Positions 23,817 through 37,500 of a stretch of DNA of 64,000 nucleotides are shown piece after piece. This stretch comes from Ampullaceana balthica (lineage: Eukaryota > Mollusca > Gastropoda > Lymnaeidae). The stretch spans positions 141,205 through 205,204 of the forward strand of contig CALYLW010001191.1 in assembly GCA_944989445.1 (NCBI GenBank). Direction: 5' to 3'. A model generated the notes under the pieces. It saw nothing but the letters and a program-made list of their open reading frames with translations. It made no database searches and was not told where the DNA came from. Made by a program: the position numbers and the translations under genes. Every line of letters starts with the position of its first letter. Within the stretch, counting starts at the first letter, position 1.

Positions 23817-24378
23817 TAAGCATTGCAATTTAGAACTGTATTAAGCATTTTGTTAAGTTAAGCTTTAGTATTATAACAGGTTATTATTATTAAACATATA
23901 TGGGATTATATCATAATCTCATAATTAAAATTGCCTATTTTAAAATGATATTCATATTAAATATATAGAAAGAAATTCATCAGGTGAACTGATATTATGG
24001 GGATATTCCCCCCTTATATAATAATCTAATAATTAAAAAAGCCTATTTAAAATGATATTCATATTGAATATATAAAAAAAATTGATAAAGGGAACTGATA
24101 TTATCCCCCCTTATACCTATATAATAATCTCATAATTAAAAAAGCCTATTTTAAAATGATATTCAAATTTAAAATAGTCTATAAAAAAAATTGATCAGGT
24201 AAACTGATATTATTGGGATATTCCCCCTTATATCTCATTAGAACAAATGGATTTTTTTCCTTTAAATTTATCATACCATGAGTTTGCAGTTCAAGTTTTA
24301 TTCAAATTTTATTTCATATTTTTTAAAAATAATATATAAATATACATATATATATATAAAATATTTGCAAATATCTAT
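23817..24378. repeat. Three diverged copies of a ~115-bp AT-rich segment
   Basis: Phrases such as 'tgatattatggggatattcccccctta' variants followed by 'ataatct(c)ataattaaaa...gcctattt(t)aaaatgatattca' recur near 23910, 24030 and 24125. This is an old, imperfect tandem triplication. It ends in an AT run before the R1 element. Confidence 0.55.
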
Positions 24379-26312
24379 ATACTATATATAAAAACAGAAG
24401 TTTGTATGTATGCATGTCCTTTATAGCTGACTAAACCATTCATCCGATCACCATGAAACTTTTGGAGACTTTTGAGTACGCTCCTGGGATAGTCACTGGC
24501 AACTTTTTTTTTCAAAATTAACACTCATGGGGAGCCGGGGATGCATAATATGACATTTTTCTTAAATGAGCTACGTAAAAATTAGTTTAAGCGTTAGCTA
24601 TTAGGTAAATTGAGGGATCTTAACTAAACTTTGTATATAATAACTTGGTAGCCAATATTGAAATACTATGGGGCATGAATTTCTTAACGTCAATTTCTTC
24701 GGGGCCCAAAATGTCTTTTTTCATAAATGTTTAAGATTTTATTCCCCATTCAATTATTAAAGATCTTGAGAAATATACATAAATATATTCACTATGAAAT
24801 TGATTGAAATAAACAGGTGTTTTGAACTTGACATCTTGCACTAAATGGGCCCTGGGGCCCTTAATGTCATTTTTTGCTTATATGATCTATATAAAATGAG
24901 TAAATTCATTTTTTGCTTATATGAGCTATATAAAATGAGTAAATTCATTATTTCCTTATATGAGCTATATAAAATGAGTAAATTCATTATTTCCTTATAT
25001 CAGCTATATAAAATGAGTAAATTCATTATTTCCTTATATGAGCTATATAAAATGAGTAAATTCATTATTTCCTTATATCAGCTATATAAAATGAGTAAAT
25101 TCATTTTTTCCTTATATGAGCTATATAAAATGAGTAAATTCATTATTTCCTTATATCAGCTATATAAAATGAGTAAATTCATTTTTTCCTAATATGAGCT
25201 ATATAAAATGAGTAAATTCATTATTTCCTTATATCAGCTATATAAAATGAGTAAATTCATTTTTTCCTTATATGAGCTATATAAAATGAGTAAATTCATT
25301 ATTTCCTTATATCAGCTATATAAAATGAGTAAATTCATTATTTCCTTATATCAGCTATATAAAATGAGTAAATTCATTATTTCCTTATATGAGCTATATA
25401 AAATGAGTAAATTCATTATTTCCTTATATGAGCTATATAAAATGAGTAAATTCATTTTTTACTTATATGAGCTATATAAAATGAGTAAATTCATTTTTTA
25501 CTTATATGAGCTGTATAAAATGAGTAAATGAATAAATCTTAACCAAACTTTGTATATAAAAACTTGGTAGCCCATTTAAAATAACAAAGGACACTGCACT
25601 TGTAATGTCCAATTGTTCAGGGCCTGGGGCCCTAAATGTCTTTATTTCATCTTTGTTTGAGATATTATTTGCCATTCTATTTTTAACGATCTTGAGAAAT
25701 ATATCCATGATGAAAATGAATTAAAATGAACAGCATTTTGAAATTTACATCTTACATGGAATGGGCCGGGGGCCCCAAATGTCTTTTTTTTGTATACTCT
25801 ATTAAGATATTCTTTCCCACTCAATTTGTAACGATCTTGAGAAATATATCCATGATGAAACTGAATTTTTATTAACAGGTTTTTAAAATTTACATCTTGA
25901 ACCGAATGGGTCCGGGGGCCCCTTAATGTATTTTGTTCTTATATTAGCTATATAAAAATTAATTGAAGTGTTATAAAATGAGAAAATAACTGGATTTTGA
26001 CCAAACTCGATAAATAAAAACTTAAGAGCCTATATCAAATTAATATAGGGCACTGAACTCCTAATGTACATTTTCTCGGGGCCGGGGGCCCTAATTTTTT
26101 TAATATTGTATTCCCCATTCAATTTTACACGATATTGAGAAATATAGATAACTATATTTGTTATGAAATTTATTGAAATGAACAGATTTTCGAAATTCAT
26201 ATGTTAAACTGATTGGCCCGGTGACCCTTAAGGTAATTTCCTTTTATCTGTACTTTTTTTTTACTGAGATCGTTGTAATGCACGATTGGTCTGCTGGTAT
26301 ATATCCCTATAT
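24379..26312 (+). mobile_element. R1-family interspersed repeat, copy B
   Basis: Starts after a (TA)-rich run with aaaacagaagtttgtatg and ccattcatccgatcacca. It ends near 26285 with cgttgtaatgcacgattgg, matching the end of copy A (cgttgcaacgcacgaacgg). Several ggggcc-aatgtcttttt modules with 'cttgagaaatata' phrases recur inside (about 24700, 25620, 25760, 25900, 26080), so the element is itself modular. No coding capacity. It contains a 39-bp array not present in copy A. Confidence 0.6.
24890..25530. repeat. 39-bp minisatellite, 16 units, inside R1 copy B
   Basis: The unit contains gagctatataaaatgagtaa and attcatt(a/t)tttcc(t). The landmark atgagctata at 24921 recurs at 24960 and onward every 39 bp. 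It derives from the R1 body phrase 'tatatgagctatataaaaa'. It is open in the +2 frame as YELYKMSKFIISL repeats, which I regard as an artefact. Confidence 0.94.
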
Positions 26313-27742
26313 ATATTGTGACTAAGCGCGTCCGAAGCCGTGTGTGTGGGTGCTCGCTATGCGGGATAACTCCCGAAAATAAAATAAATTATTGAACGTA
26401 AAATAATAAACATTTTGGTGTCGAGATTAACGAGACGGCGTTTCTCGCCATAAAATATTGTGACTTGACGTAATAGTTCGAGCTCATATTAATTTGTAAA
26501 ATGGAAACAAAGTAAAAAAAGAGCCGCGGTTATTTCAATGAAATAACAAGAATACGTATAATTTTTTTTTAAATTACAGAATTAATATTTGTTTGCAAAT
26601 TACATCTTTACACTGTTTCCTTTATGTATTTTCGAGATGTATTTTATTCAGCCGTTCGAAAAATTTATTTGCTTTGGTCTTTCTCCAGATGTCTACATTT
26701 ATGTTCAACGTTAATCTACCTAACATTTTTGTTTACAAACCATAGTCATTGTTTTTTAGCGCAATATTTTAACAATATTTATATACTATTATTTTCTATT
26801 ATTTTCTTTATTATCAAATACACAGTATCATTTTACCACTTTTCTTTATATCTTTTATATGTTTAATTTAAATACTTAATGTATTTGACATTTTACGAGT
26901 TAGTTCTAAATAATCAAATACTAATCAAATACTAACAATGTATTCAATGCATTAGAGAAAGAAAGCACATGAGTGAAACCAGATACCAAACACTATAGCT
27001 TAGCCACTGTTAATATTCTTTTTGCATAAATTAAGTCAAACATGCTAGGTAAGTTATATTTATCAATGATTCTTAGGTGGGATATTTATTTTCCTTCGGT
27101 GCTTAGTTTACACGATTTTTTTTTCTGGAACGATTGCTCCATAAACTGCCCCAAGGAAATAGAAGGTATGAAAAAATAATTCGGTACTGTTATAGACGAA
27201 AATGGATTATACATAGGAGTTATATGCACGGACCAATGAGTGTGGGTAATAAGTGGAACAGCTATTTTTACATTTAGTACAACTTTATGAACTTTTGAAA
27301 TGTACCATTTATTGGTGGGGTGAGAGTCAATAATATCGCCCAACCCTGGATGACATAAACACTATAGCTTAGCAACTGTTTTTATACTTTTTGAATAGAT
27401 TAAACTAAATCAGCAGGGTAAATTTTAAGCCCAGACCTTGCGATTCAAAATGTCTCTTTAAAACAAATAAAACCCATGCACACCTTACTTAAGCATCAAA
27501 ATTCACATAAATAATATGCTTTTCCCATAAAAAAATCATTGCTAAGAAAGTTATTTAAGAGCTTACAAAACTAAAACATTCATTAAAAAAATAGTTACAT
27601 TTCTAGAACAATGAATGCGTGGCACACACTTCAGGTATAAAATGTACGTTTCTTTAAGGTATAAATATATTTAGTGTAAAGACATATCGCGGGTATTACG
27701 ACTCATATATAGGTTCTAGCTTCAGAAAGTGCGTGCTCAAGC
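26313..27742. other. AT-rich DNA with a short diverged duplication
   Basis: 'aaacactatagcttagc(c/a)actgtt' with its following sequence occurs near 26989 and again near 27357, about 370 bp apart. This is an old direct repeat. The segment 26330-26470 is CpG-richer but shows no frame. No gene is called. Confidence 0.4.
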
Positions 27743-29412
27743 GAAAAAATACACTAACAGCAACTGATATTTAGACATAACAGCTTGATTTTATTTGAGC
27801 AATATTATGCAACGAGGATAAATTTTTGTATAAAGACTGATTTCAAAGGCAGATCATGTTGTTTACTAAATGGCAGTTTTCTATTAAGCTGTATACACTT
27901 TCTTGAAAAAAATTTTTTAAAAATTATTCTGATTTAATATCAAATGCCTACAAATATATGTTATATATTAAGACCATTACCAAATATGTCATTTTATAAG
28001 CTAAAAAATGCTACAACGAAAAAAGGCTTAAATACAAATACAACGAAAAGTAATCCTTTATTTTAGTGGAACAAGTATCTGCCAACTTATTGCTTTGTTA
28101 ATACTAGAAGAAAAGAGTGGAAAGTCCTTTCAAAATGACGCAATTTATTAGAAAATCAATCTCTAGGAATTTAAAAAAAAACAAACATTGTTTTTATGTT
28201 AATATTCGTGTGAAAAGAAATAAGAACCATACACCCGTAAACCATATTTTCCACCCTCCACTAAGCATACATATTCAAATAAATATTATCTGGCTCAAAT
28301 AATAACTAAATTCGTCTTAAACTAATTTCATGCTTAAACTATACAATGGAATTGGTGTTTTTCAGAGCATTTTTCCTAGAACCAAAGGAATCATATGGAA
28401 ATATATTTTTAATTTTTTTTATTCATGTGAAAATAAATTGAGCCTTGCCGATTAGATTTTTGTAACTGTTAAGGACCTTTCTATTCTGTAGAGTATATTA
28501 TATAGAGAAAAGCGTGCGTTATTAAAGCAGAAATACCAAAATTGATGGGTAATATTTAAATTCATCATACTTTCTATTTTCTAGACACACATATCGTGAA
28601 TTTTATAAGAAGTGGTTTGATTTATCACTACCCTAATTTCATGATGCATTTACATTCAATTTTAAGGGGAATTTGAGACCCAAAACAAAATAAAGTTATT
28701 TTTTAATTTGTGCCTACCCCTGTTCTGGCAAAAAATACACTAACAGCAACTGATATTGTGACATAACAACTTGATTTTATATGAGCAATATTATACAACG
28801 ATGATAAAATTTTGTATGCAGACTGATTTTTTAAAAACTATTCTGGTTTAAAATTAAATGCCTACATAATATATGTTATATATTAAGCCCTAACTTATAT
28901 GTCATTGTATAAGCTAAAAAAGCTACAATGAAAAAAGGCTTGAATATAAATACAAAGAAAAATAATCCGTTATTTAAGTGAAACAAGTATCTGCCAATTT
29001 ATTGCTTTGTTACTATGCTAAAAAATATCCTATTCGTCTTGAACTAATTTCATACTTAGCTTATAAAATGGAGTGGGTGATTTTAAAAGCTTTTCCCTAG
29101 AACCAAAGGAATCAAAGATATTGTTTTAATTTTTTGATTTATGGAAAAAGAAATTTAGCCTTGCCCATTAGATTTTTGTAACTGTTAAGGACCTTTGTTA
29201 TTCTGGTAAAGTATATAGACAAAAGCGTGCATTATTAAAGCAGAAATACCAAAATTGATGGGAAATATTTAAATTCATCATACTTTCTATTTTCTAGACA
29301 CACATATCGTGATTTTTATAAAGAAGGGGTTTGATTTATCACTACCCTAATTTCCTGATACGTTTACACTCATTATTAAGGGGAATGTGAAATAAAGTTA
29401 TTTTCATTGTGC
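27743..29412. repeat. Direct duplication of a ~1-kb segment
   Basis: The segment starting 'aaaaatacactaacagcaac' near 27745 recurs from about 28731. Matching landmarks follow in order (gagcaatattat, aatgcctaca, aacaagtatctgcca, gtaactgttaaggaccttt, agacacacatatcgtga, tgtgcctaccc). The second unit is shorter (about 680 bp) through internal deletions. It ends with cccgtagcatcgcacgggca and a (TA)n tract at 29448, a terminus resembling R1-like elements. No protein is encoded. Confidence 0.75.
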
Positions 29413-29675
29413 CTACCCGTAGCATCGCACGGGCATTGCTCTCGTATATATATATATATCAGGACATATGTTCGTGTAATTATACATTTGTATAAAATAG
29501 GCCCGTTAATGATTAACTTAAATTTAATCGTTAACTTTTGAAAAATTAACGATTATTTAATCGTTAATTTCGATTAAAGCCAAAAAATTGAAATGTATGG
29601 TGTCATAAGTACATTTATTAAAAAACTTGTCAAAAATCGAAATAACACTGGAATGTCTTCTTTATATCACATATT

Positions 29676-29795
29676 TTAACCAACAGCGCAACAGACAAGT
29701 GTATTGACATTATTTGGTTCAATTGATGGGCGGGCCTTATTGAAAATATAACCAGCCGAGCTGAACAATCGTTCACATAGCTTTAGATTGTCTCA
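29676..29795 (-). pseudogene. hAT transposase C-terminal dimerisation fragment
   Basis: The minus-strand frame contains LCERLFSSAGYIFNKARPSI then EPNNVNTLVCCAV and a stop. The pattern ERLFSxAGYIFNxxRxxxxPxNVxxLV is the conserved hAT C-terminal dimerisation motif (family knowledge). Only about 35 residues remain. The upstream catalytic part is missing or unrecognisable. Confidence 0.8.
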
Positions 29796-30579
29796 GCTGA
29801 AGTTTTCGATACTGTTGTGGATGTTTGGTGTGCAGGAAATATGTAAGTGAAGTGTTCGAACCATGGTAGCAATGTTCCATTTAAGCAGCGCAGCTGCGCC
29901 GATATTTGACCGACCACGCAGGAGATTAGAATCTCCGCGCAGCAAATTTTGTAAAATATTGCACATAAAATGGACGTTGCGTAACTTTGCACACGAGTTG
30001 TTTTTTTTTAAATTTTGCACATGGACCTACGAAGTTTAGACTTAGAGGGAACATTTCATGGTAGACAAACGATTTCACTCAATGGACACAATAACCTTTA
30101 TCAACATTTTAAACATTCACGTCAGTCAATAGTTTAAAACCAAAATGTTTGTGTAATCGTTCCGGAAATTTCTTTATATTTATCGGGCTAAATATTTTAC
30201 TTTTTTACTTCCGGTACATTTATAAGTGGTGGGTCGAGTAATTGAACTCTTTTATGTCGTCGGTCTTGAAGTTTTCAAAAATCGTCGATATAACCGAAGA
30301 CGAGATCAAATGAAACCGATATGACGTCATTATCAAACATGTATTTGAAATAAAATCATATAATTATCCTAATCAGTCAGGGATTTTTGGTAGTTTGTGT
30401 GAAGTAAAATATTCTCAACCCCAGAGCGCTAGTTGCCGGCATGTATAAATGTTCGTTACAACATATTTCTGTGATTCTTTTCACTCCACTATGAAGTTCA
30501 TAAAATGAAAGCATTGAAATTTGACTAGAAACCAGCATCTGTCATGACTTCTTCCAACGACAAAGAGGTGTCACTAGGG

Positions 30580-30920
30580 TTGGTTTCACCCAGTGTGGTA
30601 GCTCATGTTGTCACACCCTCACGACTTACCACACAGAGGCGTCACTAGGGTTGGTTTTCCTCCAGTGTGGTAGCATTGTTGTCACACCTTAATGACTTAC
30701 CACACAGAGGCGTCACTAGGAATGTTGTCACTCAGTGTAGTAGCTCATGATGTCAGCCCCTCACGACTCATTATATAGACCTAATCCAAGTCTTCCAGTG
30801 TCAAATAACATAAACATGCAAGATTTTACATTTTATGTCATCTCTTGAAATGGTGTCGACTCTTGATATGGTGTCACCTCTTGATATGGTGTCATCTTTT
30901 GATATGCTGTGACTTGGTGG
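30580..30920. repeat. Short arrays: ~80-bp x3 and ~20-bp x4
   Basis: First, three diverged units containing ggcgtcactagg, cagtgtggtagc and cacgactcaccaca-like phrases (about 30585-30770). Then four units of 'tcttgatatggtgtcacc' type (30842-30912). The phrase ctagtgacgcctctg, read on the minus strand, resembles hAT terminal sequence, but no boundaries could be set. Confidence 0.6.
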
Positions 30921-31084
30921 GGTCCGTACCCCTTGTGACGCCTTTGGCAAAACGAACATTAGCTACCAACCAAATTTAAATAGAGTTTCTTGTTCAGAGG
31001 CTTCTAAACAAAATCATAGCCATAACAATTAATCTTTGGTATAATTGAGGTCACATTCTATGTGTTGTGAGTTGTTCATAAATG

Positions 31085-31498
31085 ATACATACTAGAATAG
31101 CTGTTATATATTTCTTCAATATACGGTTAGATACATACTAGAATAGCTGTTATATATTTCTTCAATATACGGTTAGATACATACTAGAATAGCTGTTATA
31201 TATTTCTTCAATATACGGTTAGATACATACTAGAATAGCTGTTATATATTTCTTCAATATACGGTTAGATACATACTAGAATAGCTGTTATATATTTCTT
31301 CAATATACGGTTAGATACATACTAGAATAGCTGTTATATATTTCTTCAATATACGGTTAGATACATACTAGAATAGCTGTTATATATTTCTTCAATATAC
31401 GGTTAGATACATACTAGAATAGCTGTTATATATTTCTTCAATATACGGTTAGATACATACTAGAATAGCTGTTATATATTTCTTCAATATACGGTTAG
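31085..31498. repeat. 46-bp minisatellite, 9 identical units
   Basis: 414 bp made of exactly nine 46-bp units (gatacatactagaatagctg, ttatatatttcttcaatata, cggtta) with no variant seen. The high identity implies recent expansion. Confidence 0.95.
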
Positions 31499-31591
31499 GG
31501 TTAAAATTATTGAAATGTTTCAAACATTACATTAAAATAAAATATTATATTTAAAAATAAAGCACAAAAGTAATTTTTCATTGCGATATCC

Positions 31592-31711
31592 GATTCGGTA
31601 TGGGACGTAACTCATGATACGGTATGGGACATAACTCATGATACGGTATGGGACGTGACTCATGATACGGTATGGGACGTAACTCATGATACGGTATGGG
31701 ACGTGACTCAT
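31592..31711. repeat. 24-bp minisatellite, 5 units
   Basis: Five units of gatacggtatgggacgtaac plus tcat, with a/g variation at gacgtaac/gacgtgac. The minus strand is open as VPYRIMSH repeats. Not treated as a gene. Confidence 0.92.
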
Positions 31712-33157
31712 GTACTGTGGATCAGGGCCCAAAATGACTTTATTTCAATGTCTATACATCTGTCAATCTCAATTTTATTATTTTGAAAAAAATTAAAAAT
31801 TTAATCTCTACAAGTTTTTAGAGTTTAGTCCATCCGTGATATTTACTTTTCAAATCTAATTCAAATCTAAATATAATACGATAATACACAATAAACAGAA
31901 ATAACAATTTTCCATGAATGACTACACAACATTCAAAATCTGAATCAATGCCACGTATGTAGTTCTATAATTTACTTTGGGTTTTCCCGAAATAACTTAA
32001 CTGTAGTGAGTGCTACGTCATTGTTTATTAGCACGGTTTAAACGGGTTTTACATTCAGATTAAAATATCGGGGTACAAAAACATTCAAGTTGTTATTGGT
32101 GGTCAAAGATTTAATCAAGTCTTCAACCAATTGGTCAAGAAAGATTTAGTATTGAGACCCCCCCCACCTTTTCCCCCCCAAAAAATAAATAAATAAAATA
32201 AAATATGCATCTATTGCCATTAGTCATTAGTTTAGCATTAATCATTAGACTTATTATAATTAGTGTAATTCCCTGATGTGTAATGTTACTTTAAAATCTC
32301 TTAAGCGTTTTAATAAACAAACATATGTTTATTCAACGTGATTTTTTTAATTTATTTATTAGGCCTAATTTTAAATGCACATATGACATATGAGTTTACT
32401 AGTCAATAAATGTATAAGTTTTGTACACATAATTTCTGATAAATTTTTAAGGCACGTGTAATTTTGTTGATTTAAATCACAGGACATAAATTGGTAAATG
32501 TAATATATAAATTGTAATAGTAATATAAATTGTAATATCCCTTAATTTCAATCCATGCTATTCCCTAAGTTAGACTTAAGGACTTTAAAAGTGCGCAGAG
32601 TCCATTTAATTTGTGTGCCATATACTATGTATATTTTATTACTCTATTAAAAAGTAATGGACTGTGAGTTGAGTGACTGTGATGTATTAGAATATCATAA
32701 AATATACACAGTATTTTAAAAGCAATAGTACCTACCTACAGTCGAGACAAGTGTTTCAAACAAAATGGTTGTCTCAACGTTAAATAATATCGGGAATATT
32801 TTGTATTACCTTACTCTAAATGGTTTTATCCAGAAAATTGTTTTAGTTATAAATAAATAACGGAAATTCCCAAAGTGATACAGGTTTACACAAACAATGG
32901 TATTTTACTGTGTATTATTATAGTCGTACTGACTGAATTGTATTATCACAATTACAAACTTGTTTAGTCTTATATTCACGTGCGTAATTATAACAGTTCT
33001 AAAATTGAAGAAAACAAAGTTAAGCCAAGCGATGATTACAACAATATATTTACTCCAACTTACAGCAAAATTTGATTCTTATCTATTACATTAAGGTAAA
33101 ATATTCCCGATATTTTTTAATGCTGGCTTTAGTCCCGTTCAGCTCCATCCTAGCAAT
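31712..33157. other. AT-rich single-copy DNA
   Basis: No gene, array or transposon terminus recognised. A C-rich run at 32158-32178 is the only compositional feature. Confidence 0.5.
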
Positions 33158-33425
33158 GCATGGTAGGCAAACCATTTCTCACAATGGACACAATAACCTT
33201 TATCAACATTTTGAACATTCACGTCAGTCAATAGTTTAAAACCAAAATGTTCGTGTAATCGTCCGGAAATTAGTTTATATTTATCGGCCTAAATATTTTA
33301 CTTTTTGACTTACAGTACATTTACAAGTGGAGGGTCGATTAATAGTTAAAAATATTAAAATTTTAAAATTTTTTAACGAACAATCGAGAAATTTAATTAT
33401 TAATTGGCGCACCCCTAATTTATAC

Positions 33426-34550
33426 ATAAAACAAAATAATAACTCAAAACACATTAAAGAATTTTTTTTTGCTCTAAAAAAAAATGAAATAAAAACAATC
33501 TATTAATTTTTTTAGGAAAACATCTTTTACCCCCCCCCAACCCCTTCTCTCATCTGTGGTGGAGGAAGAAGTGATGTGGGATTGGTCTCACATGCTGACT
33601 CCATGTGTCGGTATGTTAAAACCCAGTATGTTTTATTTCATTTAAAACAAAGGACACCGCTTCTTTATGTCCAGCCCCCACCCCCCTTTTTTTCCCTAAT
33701 TTGCTTTATGGTAGTTTGTTGGGACTGTTTTATTATTGCCTGTTAACTGATAATTTTAAATCCCTTATATTAACTTCGCCGCCGTCTTTGTCTTGGGCCC
33801 GCCAGCGGAAAAACAGAAGTAAAAAATGACCCACTTCCCGTGAAGCCATCGAGCTGAAATTCGGCACACGGACCCGTGTCCCCTAACAATGCATTGTATC
33901 AAACTTTCAGATCGATCGAACCTACCATAATTAAATTAATGCATTTTTAGTTTATCTATATAAACTATATGTAGCGGTCGCTGTCGTTTACATTTTACGG
34001 GTCATTTGACTTCAGGCCAGCTTCGTGTTAATTCAAACTTTTTTGTTCTATACCCAAGAACAAACACATACTAATTCTCATTCGCCCCTTTCTGCCGTTC
34101 GGACGTGGTTGAGTTGCTTGACCAATCCAGGAAACGCAACAAACTATCAACATTAAAAAATCTAATAAAACTACTAGTCTAGACATTAACCATGTTTAAG
34201 CGTAGGACGCAATGATCTCCTTATCTAATATTAATATATAAGGTAAATTTTGCATTGTAAATTATGATTTGCTTGCTTGCGTTTGTTTTTTACTTGTTTC
34301 AAATTAAATCTTTTTTTTTAAAAATTACCCCGTGGAACAATTTCATTGAAATTGAGTTTTTGTTTCTAAAATTTTATTTGTCTGTTTATTCTAGTAGTTT
34401 TTTTTTAAATTTACTTTTATTAAATAAGTTATTTAATGTCAACTAATTCAACTATGGTTGATTTAAGTTGAATTGTTCGATTTTAAAAGGTGACTTACTG
34501 TTTGCTAATGCCCATTGTTTCTAAAACTTTATTTGTCATTAATTGCTCAC
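33426..34550. other. Mixed single-copy DNA with possible old repeat
   Basis: Contains C-homopolymer runs (33531-33545, 33667-33688). The segment at 33770-33960 (cgccgccgtctttgtcttgg ... gagctgaaattcggcacacg) is of balanced composition and looks like an interspersed repeat head, but I cannot place it. A gt-donor-like site follows an open stretch at 33552-33611, too weak to call. Confidence 0.35.
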
Positions 34551-37500
34551 TACGAACTCGGGGCCCACTCCATGATAACTACGAACTAGGGGCCCACTCC
34601 ATGATAACTACAATCTCGGAGCCCACTCTATGATAACTACGATCTCGGGGCCCACTCCATGATAACTACGATCTCGGGGCCCACTCCATGATAACTACGA
34701 TCTCAGGGCCCACTCCATGATAACTACGATCTCGGGGCCCACTCCATGATAACTATGATCTCGGGGCCCACTCCATGATAACTACGATCTCGGGGCCCAC
34801 TCCATGATAACTACGATCTCGGGGCCCACTCCATGATAACTAGATCTCGGGGCCAAACCCATGATAACTACAATCTCGAAGCCCACCCCATGATAACTAC
34901 GATCTCGAAGCCCACTCCATGATAACTACGATCGTGGGGCCCACTCCATGATAACTACGATCTCGGGGCCCACTCCATGATAACTATGATCTCGGGGCCC
35001 ACCCCATGATAACTACAATCTCGGGGCCCACTCCATGATAACTACAATCTCGAAGCCCACCCCATGATAACTACAATCTTGGGGCCCACTCCATGATAAC
35101 TACGATCTCGGGCCCACCCCATGATAACTACAATCTCGGGGCCAAATCCATGATAACTACGATCTCGGGACCCACTCCATGATAACTACGATCTAGGGGC
35201 CCACTCCATGATAACTACAATCTCGGGGCCCACTCCATGATAACTACGATCTCGGGGCCAACTCCATGATAACTACGATCTCGGGGCCCACCCCATGATA
35301 ACTGTGAGCTCGGGGCCCACTCCATGATAACTATGATCCTGGGGCCCACTCCATGATAACTACGATCTCGGGGCCCACTCCATGATAACTATGATCTCGG
35401 GGTCCACTCTATGATAACTACAATCTCGGGGCCCACTCCATGATAACTACAATCTCGGGATCCACTCCATGATAACTACGATCTCGGGGCCCACTCCATG
35501 TTAATTACGATCTCGGGGCCCCATCATGATAACTACGATCTAGGGGCCAACTCCATGATAACTACAATCTCGGGGCCCACTCCATGATAACTATGATCTC
35601 GGGGCCCACTCCATGATAACTACAATGTCGGGGCCCACCCCATGATAACTACAATCTCGGGGTCCACTCCATGATAACCTCGATCTCGGGGTCCACTCCA
35701 TGATAATTACGATCTCGGGGCCCACTCCATGATAACTACGATCTCGGGGCCCACTCCATGATAACTATGATCTCGGGGCCCACTCCATGATAACTACAAT
35801 CTCGGGGCCCACCCCATGATAACTACAATCTCGGGGTCCACTCCATGATAACTACGATCTCGGGGTCCACTCCATGATAACTACGATCTAGGGGCCCACT
35901 CCATGATAACTACAATCTCGTGGCACTTTCCATGATAACTATGATCTTGGGGCCACTCCATGATAACTACAATCTCGGGGCCCATCCCATGATAACTACA
36001 ATCTCGGGGTCCACTCCATGATAACTACGATCTCGGGGTCCACTCCATGATAACTACGATCTCGGGGCCCACTCCATGATAACTACGATCTCGGGGCCCA
36101 CTCCATGAAAACTATGATCTCGGGGCCCACTCCATGATAACTACAATCTTGGGGCGCACCCCATGATAACTACAATCTCGGGGTCCACTCCATGATAACT
36201 ACGATCTCGGGGTCCACTTCATGATAATTACGATCTCGGGGCCCACTCCATGATAACTACGATCTAGGGGCCCACTCCATGATAACTACAATCTTGGGGC
36301 CCACTCCATGATAACTACGATCTCGGGGCCAACTCCATGATAACTACGATTTCTGGGCCCACTCCATGATAACTATGATCTCGGGGCCCACTCCATGATA
36401 ACTACAATCTCGGGGCCCACCCCATGATAACTACAATCTCGGAGCCCACTCCATGATAACTACAATCTCGAAGCCCACTCCATGATAACTACAATCTTGG
36501 GGCCCACCCCATGATAACTACAATCTCGGGGTCCACTCCATGATAAATACGATCTCGGGGTCCACTTCATGATAATTACGATCTCGGGGCCCACTCCACG
36601 ATAACTACGATCTAGGGGCCCACTCCATGATAACTACAATCTCGGGGCCCACTCCATGATAACTACGATCTCGGGGCCCACTCCATGATAACTACGATCT
36701 CGGGGCCCACTCCATGATAACTATGATTTTGGGGCCCAGTCCATGATAACTACGATCTAGGGGCATACTTCATGATAACTACGATCTCGGGGCCCACTCC
36801 ATGATAACTACGATCTCGGGGCCCACTCCATGATAACTACGATCTCGGGGCCCACTCCATGAAAACTATGATCTCGGGGCCCACTCCATGATAACTACAA
36901 TCTTGGGGCGCACCCCATGATAACTACAATCTCGGGGTCCACTCCATGATAACTACGATCTCGGGGTCCACTTCATGATAATTACGATCTCGGGGCCCAC
37001 TCCATTATAACTACGATCTAGGGGCCCACTCCATGATAACTACAATCTTGGGGCCCACTCCATGATAACTACGATCTCGGGGCCCACTCCATGATAACTA
37101 CGATCTCGGGGCCAACTCCATGATAACTACGATTTCTGGGCCCACTCCATGATAACTATGATCTCGGGGCCCACTCCATGATAACTACAATCTCGGGGCC
37201 CACCCCATGATAACTACAATCTCGGAGCCCACTCCATGATAACTACAATCTCGAAGCCCACTCCATGATAACTACAATCTTGGGGCCCACCCCATGATAA
37301 CTACAATCTCGGGGTCCACTCCATGATAAATACGATCTCGGGGTCCACTTCATGATAATTACGATCTCGGGGCCCACTCCACGATAACTACGATCTAGGG
37401 GCCCACTCCATGATAACTACAATCTCGGGGCCCACTCCATGATAACTACGATCTCGGGGCCCACTCCATGATAACTACGATCTCGGGGCCCACTCCATGA

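Larger units (their letters stand above)
29490..33425 (-). mobile_element. Relic hAT element, apparently split by later DNA
   Basis: The left edge carries subterminal ttaatcgtta-type inverted motifs (29505-29575) and a hAT dimerisation-domain remnant on the minus strand (29676-29795). The right edge near 33350-33420 has ggcgcacccctaat after attaatt motifs, resembling a hAT terminus. A 190-bp stretch at 30049-30240 is repeated at 33158-33347 in the same orientation. So the true boundaries, and whether one or two elements are present, are unclear. No clean target duplication was found. Confidence 0.4.

Noticed and set aside
24845..25531. YELYKMSKFIISL repeat protein
   Set aside because: Encoded only by the 39-bp array inside a non-coding interspersed repeat. 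The start lies in R1 sequence.
33552..33611. Possible exon SSVVEEEVMWDWSHMLTPC before a gtatgt donor
   Set aside because: No convincing acceptor, very short, and in a C-homopolymer-rich context.
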